Assembly: GCA_964471945.1 (NCBI GenBank)
Contig: CAYYIJ010000074.1
Location: 1-10,799 of the forward strand
Reading direction: 5' to 3'
DNA length: 10,799 nucleotides
DNA from: JASEHD01 sp964471945
Lineage (GTDB): Bacteria; Bacteroidota; Ignavibacteria; UBA10030; SZUA-254
Both the position numbers and the translations under genes were made by a program. A model generated the notes under the pieces. That model was given only the letters and a program-made list of their open reading frames with translations, did no database searches and was not told the origin of the DNA. Shown piece by piece: positions 7,249 to 10,799 of this stretch (position 1 is its first letter; every line of letters starts with the position of its first letter).

Positions 7249-8008
7249 TTATTTTAGGAGACCCTAAGGCTACAACGTCTAACAGAAACGTATTTGTATC
7301 AAAAACCATTACTCCGTTTGACCTTGCCGTGTTAGCTACGCACGGGCAGACGAGCCATTGTGTATCACGCTTCAATTGGCACGAGCCGAACCCGTGAAAA
7401 TCCAATTTGTTTTTAGTTACTGCGGCAAATCCCTCGATATGGCCGTGACCCGAAACGCCCATCGAGCAAGCGTTCTTATTCATAAACCGGAAATGTTCAT
7501 CCAAGTCGTTTGCTTTTTTAGGGAAATTTAAAGTTGAACCTGTTAAATCGGGATAGTTAAAATGTGAGAACAAGAAGTTGATTCCGCCAAGCGCAGCTAC
7601 GGAATACTCGGGCAATGATTGTAAAAATTCTGCCGATTGAAGCGATAGAAAATGAGGCAGTTCACCATCTTCGTAAAGCCAAATCTTTTTTTTAGAAAGT
7701 TTAGCGCGGTCATCATAATCAAGACCGTACCAATCTTCTCGATAATTAAAGCCGGCTTTATGCTCTGGTATTTTTTTAACTGCATACAAGTCGTGATTAC
7801 CGGCGACTACGTGGCTGCAATTTTCTTTAACCATCGAAATGCATTCGTTGGCATTCCGTCCGTCAATATATCTTTGAAACAGAATGTTAAAACCGACTAA
7901 ATCACCGAGGCATATAACCGAATCACAATCCATCTTTTCGAGCAGCTTAAAAGCTTCCTGTAAACTTCTGATGTCTTCATGTATATCGGCAATAAAACCT
8001 ATTTTCAT
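7241..8008 (-). CDS. Calcineurin-like metallophosphoesterase (YfcE/MJ0936-like)
   Basis: A 255-residue cytoplasmic protein with the full dinuclear-metal signature of the calcineurin-like phosphoesterase fold: FIADIH (Asp8, His10), CLGDLVGFN (Asp36), VAGNHD (Asn71, His72), FSHFNYP (His149) and SGHGHIEG (His188, His190). The last motif has GHGH where GHTH is more common, but both histidines are kept. Length and motif spacing fit the small phosphodiesterase/protein phosphatase group (COG0622/COG0639-like). The substrate cannot be read from sequence: phosphoprotein, cyclic nucleotide, dinucleoside polyphosphate and nucleotidyl-protein bonds are all conceivable. It is the first gene of the minus-strand block, directly behind a good promoter, and its stop overlaps the TTG start of the nucleotidyltransferase receptor by 8 nt. 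That implies tight co-translation and perhaps opposing activities. The ATG at 8008 places the DxH motif at the family-typical N-terminal position; the ribosome-binding site is weak. Confidence 0.88.
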   Translation of the reverse strand: MKIGFIADIHEDIRSLQEAFKLLEKMDCDSVICLGDLVGFNILFQRYIDGRNANECISMVKENCSHVVAGNHDLYAVKKIPEHKAGFNYREDWYGLDYDDRAKLSKKKIWLYEDGELPHFLSLQSAEFLQSLPEYSVAALGGINFLFSHFNYPDLTGSTLNFPKKANDLDEHFRFMNKNACSMGVSGHGHIEGFAAVTKNKLDFHGFGSCQLKRDTQWLVCPCVANTARSNGVMVFDTNTFLLDVVALGSPKIIV

Positions 8009-8038
8009 CTCGGCGAGTATTTTAAATAATTGGTGTTT

Positions 8039-8067
8039 AATATAAAGGATTTTTTTTTCTTTATCAA
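8039..8067 (-). promoter_or_regulatory. Sigma70-like promoter for the minus-strand five-gene block
   Basis: On the minus strand TTGATA (8067-8062) is followed after exactly 17 nt by TATATT (8044-8039). The spacer contains a run of nine A residues, which would make the DNA stiff or curved. The predicted start near 8032 leaves a leader of roughly 24 nt before the ATG at 8008. It is the best hexamer pair in the divergent region. If the host uses the Bacteroides-type promoter consensus instead (TTTG and TAnnTTTG), the match would be less meaningful. Confidence 0.5.
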
Positions 8068-8097
8068 TTTATCTTGAATATTTTGTTAGAAGAAACT

Positions 8098-8126
8098 TTG
8101 AATATCTTGCACTTATTGTTTAAATT
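8098..8126 (+). promoter_or_regulatory. Candidate promoter for polX
   Basis: TTGAAT (8098-8103) and TAAATT (8121-8126) are 17 nt apart on the + strand. A start about 7 nt downstream would leave only a few bases before the ATG at 8136, so the message would be almost leaderless; this fits the lack of any Shine-Dalgarno before polX. The octamer TTGAATAT occurs at 8074-8081 and again at 8098-8105, so this -35 region lies in a short direct repeat. Confidence 0.3.
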
Positions 8127-8135
8127 TATTAATTC

Positions 8136-9881
8136 ATGGATAAGAAAGAGATCGCCGAAATACTTGATGAAATAGGAACGCTTCTTGAACTTAAAGGAGA
8201 AAATCCATTCAAATGCCGTGCGTATCATAATGCTTCACGAGTTACTAATTCTCTGACACAAGATCTTCAAAGTCTAGTTGACAACGGAACTTTAAAAAAT
8301 ATCAAAGGTATCGGTGACGCTCTCTCCGATAAAATTACTGAGCTAGTTAAGACAGGAAAGTTAAAATATTACGACGAGTTGAAAAATTCGTTCCCGGCTG
8401 GTTTACTTGAAATGCTTCGAGTGCAAGGTCTTGGACCGAAGAAGGTTAAAGTTTTATATGATAAATTAAAAATAAAATCTCTAGATCAGCTTAAAGAAGC
8501 TGCTTCACAGCACAAACTTGCAATACTTGAGGGCTTTGGCGAGAAAACAGAAGAAAATATTTTACAAGGCATCGAGCAGCTGCATAAGCACAAGGACAAA
8601 CATCTTTACCCAGCAGCTAAGGAAGCGGCAGATAGAATTCTTGATGCTATCAAAAGGCAAAAAGGTGTCATCAGTTGTGAAGTTGCGGGAAGTTTACGAC
8701 GCCGAAAAGAGCTAATTGGCGATATCGATATCATAGCGTGTTGTAAACCTAATTCAGTTAGGCAAGTTATGCAAACATTTATCTCTCATTCACAAGTTGA
8801 TAAGGTAACTGTTAAAGGGGATACAAAATCAAGCGTCTGGTTAAAAAATAACATTAATTGTGATCTTCGAGTTGTGAGCGAAGAAGAATATCCATTCACT
8901 CTGGCATATCTGACTGGAAGTAAAGAACATAACATTGAGATGCGTTCACTTGCGAAAAAGTTTGGTTGGAGTCTGAACGAATATGGGTTTTCAGAACTTG
9001 GCGAAAAAGAAAAACGAGGGAAAAGTAAACAAATTGTTCCCTGCAAAAATGAGGAAGATATCTATAATTCTTTAGGACTTCAATATATTCCACCTGAGCT
9101 TCGTGAAAATATGGGTGAAATTGATGCAGCATCCCGAAACAAACTGCCTCATTTATTTGAGGAAAAAGAAATACGTGGGACACTTCACGTCCACACTAAC
9201 TATAGTGATGGTTCAAATACGATGGAAGAATTAATATCAGCAGCACAGAAACTCGGATGGGAGTATTTAGGAATAGCTGATCATAGCAAATCAGCTGCTT
9301 ACGCAGGTGGATTAAGCGAAGAAAAAGTGAGACATCAGCTTAAAGAAATCGAAAAACTAAATAAATCACTCAATAATTTCAGATTACTAAAAGGAACAGA
9401 AGTTGATATACTTCCCGATGGAAGTTTAGATTGGAATAATGAAATCTTGGAAAGAATGGATTTTGTTATTGCAGCAATTCATAGTAAATTTAAAATGACT
9501 GAAGTTGAATCCACGAAGCGTACTATTAAAGCAATAAAGAATAAATATGTAACGATACTTGGACATCCAACTGGTCGTTTACTGCTTCAACGCGATGGAT
9601 ATCCGATCAATATGATTGAAGTAATTAACGCTGCTGAAGATTATGGGAAAATGATCGAGATAAACGCCCATCCACAACGACTTGATCTTGACTGGCGTCT
9701 ATGCAAGTATGCAAAAGAGAAAGGTATAAAAATTTGTATCAATCCGGATGCTCATAATGTTGATGGACTGAATGACGTCTTCTATGGAATCGGAATCGCA
9801 CGCAAAGGATGGTTAGAAAAATCTGATATTGTCAACACATTAGGTCTAAAAGAACTTTCGAAATCTTTCAAAATAAAATAA
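8136..9881 (+). CDS. polX: Bacterial family X DNA polymerase with C-terminal PHP domain
   Basis: Predicted gap-filling DNA polymerase/3'-5' exonuclease acting in base-excision or break repair. The 581-residue length matches B. subtilis PolX. Domains in order: an N-terminal 8-kDa-like region with helix-hairpin-helix elements (KNIKGIGDALSDKI at 54-67, VQGLGPKKVKVLYDKL at 96-111, LEGFGEKTEENIL at 131-143); the Pol-beta palm with GSLRRRKELIGDIDII (185-200), giving metal-binding Asp196 and Asp198, and a third Asp243 in NCDLRV; the TGSKEHN segment (260-266) of the thumb; then the PHP nuclease domain with LHVHTNYSDGS (His351, His353, Asp358), ADHS (382-384), TEVD (Glu422), AIHS (His449), GHP (His477) and PDAH (Asp538, His540). 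All expected metal ligands are present, so both activities are likely intact. The ATG at 8136 gives the normal family N-terminus. It is followed after 12 nt by a LiaF-like gene on the same strand, so they are probably co-transcribed, though no functional link is known to me. Confidence 0.95.
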   Translation: MDKKEIAEILDEIGTLLELKGENPFKCRAYHNASRVTNSLTQDLQSLVDNGTLKNIKGIGDALSDKITELVKTGKLKYYDELKNSFPAGLLEMLRVQGLGPKKVKVLYDKLKIKSLDQLKEAASQHKLAILEGFGEKTEENILQGIEQLHKHKDKHLYPAAKEAADRILDAIKRQKGVISCEVAGSLRRRKELIGDIDIIACCKPNSVRQVMQTFISHSQVDKVTVKGDTKSSVWLKNNINCDLRVVSEEEYPFTLAYLTGSKEHNIEMRSLAKKFGWSLNEYGFSELGEKEKRGKSKQIVPCKNEEDIYNSLGLQYIPPELRENMGEIDAASRNKLPHLFEEKEIRGTLHVHTNYSDGSNTMEELISAAQKLGWEYLGIADHSKSAAYAGGLSEEKVRHQLKEIEKLNKSLNNFRLLKGTEVDILPDGSLDWNNEILERMDFVIAAIHSKFKMTEVESTKRTIKAIKNKYVTILGHPTGRLLLQRDGYPINMIEVINAAEDYGKMIEINAHPQRLDLDWRLCKYAKEKGIKICINPDAHNVDGLNDVFYGIGIARKGWLEKSDIVNTLGLKELSKSFKIK

Positions 9882-9893
9882 GGAAAATATAAT

Positions 9894-10460
9894 ATGCATA
9901 ATTTATTCTGGGGAATTATATTTGTTCTATTGGGCGTTTTTTTCCTACTCGATAATCTTGGGTATGCCGATTTTTCTGAGATCATTAGCAATTATTGGCC
10001 CCTCATACTTGTTATTTGGGGGATAAGTATTTTATTTAGAAAAAAACCAAGGGGTTCACCTATTAATGTAACACACTCCCAAGAGATTCTATCCGACTTG
10101 CTTCACCAGTCGAACGTCTTCGGCGACATATTCATAAACGTTACTTCACAAAATTTCAAAGGTGGCTCGCTTTCAACAGTTTTCGGTGATTGTGATATTG
10201 ATCTTTCAGGCTCCGTCTTTGCGGAGGGTGAACATGAGCTTCGGATTCATAGCGTGTTCGGTGATTCGACTATTATTCTACCAAAAGATGCAGCCGTCTC
10301 TATTTCTGCCAACTCGACATTCGGTAATCTGACAATTTTAGGTCAGCGCAAAGGTGGATTTTCACCCGGACTTCAATCTACATCCTCAGATTACTTATCT
10401 AGCACTAAACGTATGAAGCTGTCAATAACTAAAGTGTTTGGTGATGTGAGAGTGGAGTGA
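9894..10460 (+). CDS. LiaF-like membrane protein with C-terminal beta-repeat domain
   Basis: A 188-residue inner-membrane protein. The N-terminus carries two membrane helices (about 4-20 and 34-49) in the arrangement of the LiaI/LiaF-type or DUF5668 transmembrane region (NLFWGIIFVLLGVFFLLDNLG, read as two overlapping stretches, then NYWPLILVIWGISILF, then RKKPRG). The C-terminal half is a soluble repeat domain with regularly spaced turns: NVFGD, TVFGD, SVFGD, STFGN and KVFGD, each followed by a beta strand. This resembles the LiaF/YvqF C-terminal domain, likely a small right-handed beta-solenoid. Firmicute LiaF restrains an envelope-stress two-component system; in this lineage the role is unknown, and no sensor kinase is adjacent, so only a general envelope role is inferred. 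The ATG at 9894 has a good AAGGA (9880-9884) at 9-nt spacing, overlapping the polX stop, which supports translational coupling. Confidence 0.8.
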   Translation: MHNLFWGIIFVLLGVFFLLDNLGYADFSEIISNYWPLILVIWGISILFRKKPRGSPINVTHSQEILSDLLHQSNVFGDIFINVTSQNFKGGSLSTVFGDCDIDLSGSVFAEGEHELRIHSVFGDSTIILPKDAAVSISANSTFGNLTILGQRKGGFSPGLQSTSSDYLSSTKRMKLSITKVFGDVRVE

Positions 10461-10488
10461 TGGAGTATGTGAGATGCTTGCCAGTCGA

Positions 10489-10505
10489 ACTCGCCGAAGG
10501 CGGGT
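10489..10505. repeat. Inverted repeat, 7-bp stem with GAA loop
   Basis: ACTCGCC (10489-10495) can pair with GGCGGGT (10499-10505) around a 3-nt GAA loop, with one G-U pair. It sits 29 bases after the stop of the LiaF-like gene and lacks a following T run. It could stabilise or end the + strand message, or form part of a repeat element. Confidence 0.5.
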
Positions 10506-10531
10506 GAAGGATTTGAGATGTTCGAACCACT

Positions 10532-10562
10532 TGCCCAACTACAGCGGGACTGCGAAGGGGCA
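10532..10562. repeat. Imperfect nested hairpin
   Basis: TGCCC (10532-10536) pairs with GGGCA (10558-10562), and an inner CAG (10542-10544) pairs with CTG (10550-10552). The two stems are separated by 5-nt internal loops on both sides, giving a symmetric 31-nt arrangement. The inner stem is short, so the structure is only moderately convincing. It lies about 30 bases beyond the stop of the convergent T9SS cargo gene. Confidence 0.35.
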
Positions 10563-10592
10563 GATGTGCGATATTGTCTATAACTCGTAGAG

Positions 10593-10799
10593 TCAACGCA
10601 AAAGGAGCATTTTTTTGGTGCTGGAAAAATTTCCTGCATTTCCCGAAATGGATCTTGCGGATAATCGATAGAAATACAAACCACTCGATATTCCACTTGT
10701 ATTCCACTCCACATGCTTATATCCTGCCGTCTGCATTTCGTCAACCAGTGTGATAACTTCTCGTCCCAATACATCGTACACTTTCAGCGTTACCCAATT
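10593..10799 (-). CDS. C-terminal end of a secreted protein with T9SS type A sorting domain (partial)
   Basis: The last 68 residues of a gene entering from the right edge, ending at TGA (10595-10593). The sequence shows the standard type IX secretion C-terminal signal: VTLKVYDVLGREVITLV near its start, a middle stretch GYKHVEWNTSGISSGLYFYRL, and a basic end STKKMLLLR. In this family the tail directs export of cargo across the outer membrane and is removed or anchored at the surface. The frame is open to the window edge, so the start and the passenger domain lie outside and the cargo's function cannot be told. About ten residues between FYRL and STKKM (SARSISGNAG...) are more than usual but in frame. 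A GTG inside this frame at 10781 is an internal codon, not a start. The gene is convergent with the LiaF-like gene. Confidence 0.85.
   Translation of the reverse strand, partial: NWVTLKVYDVLGREVITLVDEMQTAGYKHVEWNTSGISSGLYFYRLSARSISGNAGNFSSTKKMLLLR

Larger units (their letters stand above)
10461..10592. other. G+C-rich non-coding stretch with two hairpins
   Basis: This 132-bp space lies between the ends of two convergent genes. It is visibly richer in G and C than its neighbours and contains two inverted repeats (listed separately) and a repeated GAGATG (10471-10476 and 10515-10520). Open frames crossing it have no recognisable protein character. No T-rich tract follows either hairpin, so a standard intrinsic terminator is not supported, though either could act as a 3'-end structure for the convergent transcripts. 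An interspersed repeat element or degraded mobile-element remnant is an alternative. Confidence 0.45.

Noticed and set aside
10519..10527. GTTCGAAC-like stretch suggesting a tRNA T-loop
   Set aside because: Flanking bases do not form a T-stem on either strand, and no acceptor, D or anticodon arm can be built around it.
10391..10774. 127-codon minus-strand open frame across the LiaF-like 3' end, the G+C-rich patch and the T9SS tail
   Set aside because: It is out of frame with both supported genes, and its composition (many Ser, Pro, Cys, Arg) has no protein-family character.
1..10799. CRISPR array, insertion sequence, toxin-antitoxin or phage defence genes
   Set aside because: No regularly spaced repeats, transposase motifs or matching small gene pairs were seen on either strand.

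Overview
The window looks like a chromosomal segment of an AT-leaning Gram-negative bacterium of the Bacteroidota/Ignavibacteriota/Chlorobiota (FCB) group. Two things suggest this. A gene cut by the right edge ends in a typical type IX secretion (T9SS) C-terminal sorting tail, and an outer-membrane beta-barrel is present. No rRNA, tRNA, CRISPR array, transposase or prophage gene was seen.

Layout, left to right. (1) Bases 1-53 may hold the last codons of an unidentified gene, followed by a clear rho-independent terminator. (2) A DusB-type tRNA-dihydrouridine synthase lies on the + strand (154-1143). (3) Convergent with it is a five-gene minus-strand block (8008 down to 1155). In transcription order it encodes a calcineurin-like metallophosphoesterase, a 964-residue membrane receptor (Cache, two PAS, two CBS and a GlnD-like DUF294 nucleotidyltransferase), a DUF485/YjcH protein, an ActP-type acetate/cation symporter and a signal-peptide-bearing outer-membrane barrel. 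Junctions are an 8-nt overlap, then gaps of 42, 47 and 2 nt, so one transcript is plausible. A good promoter (TTGATA-17-TATATT) precedes the first gene. (4) A 127-bp divergent intergenic region separates this from polX (8136-9881, + strand), which is followed after 12 nt by a LiaF-like membrane protein (9894-10460). (5) A 132-bp, G+C-rich, hairpin-containing non-coding patch lies between that gene and the convergent 3' end of the T9SS cargo gene (10593 to the window edge).

The most interesting part is the minus-strand block. It reads as a self-contained carboxylate (probably acetate) uptake and sensing unit: barrel in the outer membrane, symporter plus small partner in the inner membrane, and a periplasm-facing Cache receptor whose output is a predicted nucleotidyltransferase rather than a histidine kinase. 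The metallophosphoesterase overlapping the receptor gene makes a 'nucleotidyl writer plus phosphoesterase eraser' circuit conceivable. That last step is inference; the domains and gene order are seen in the sequence.
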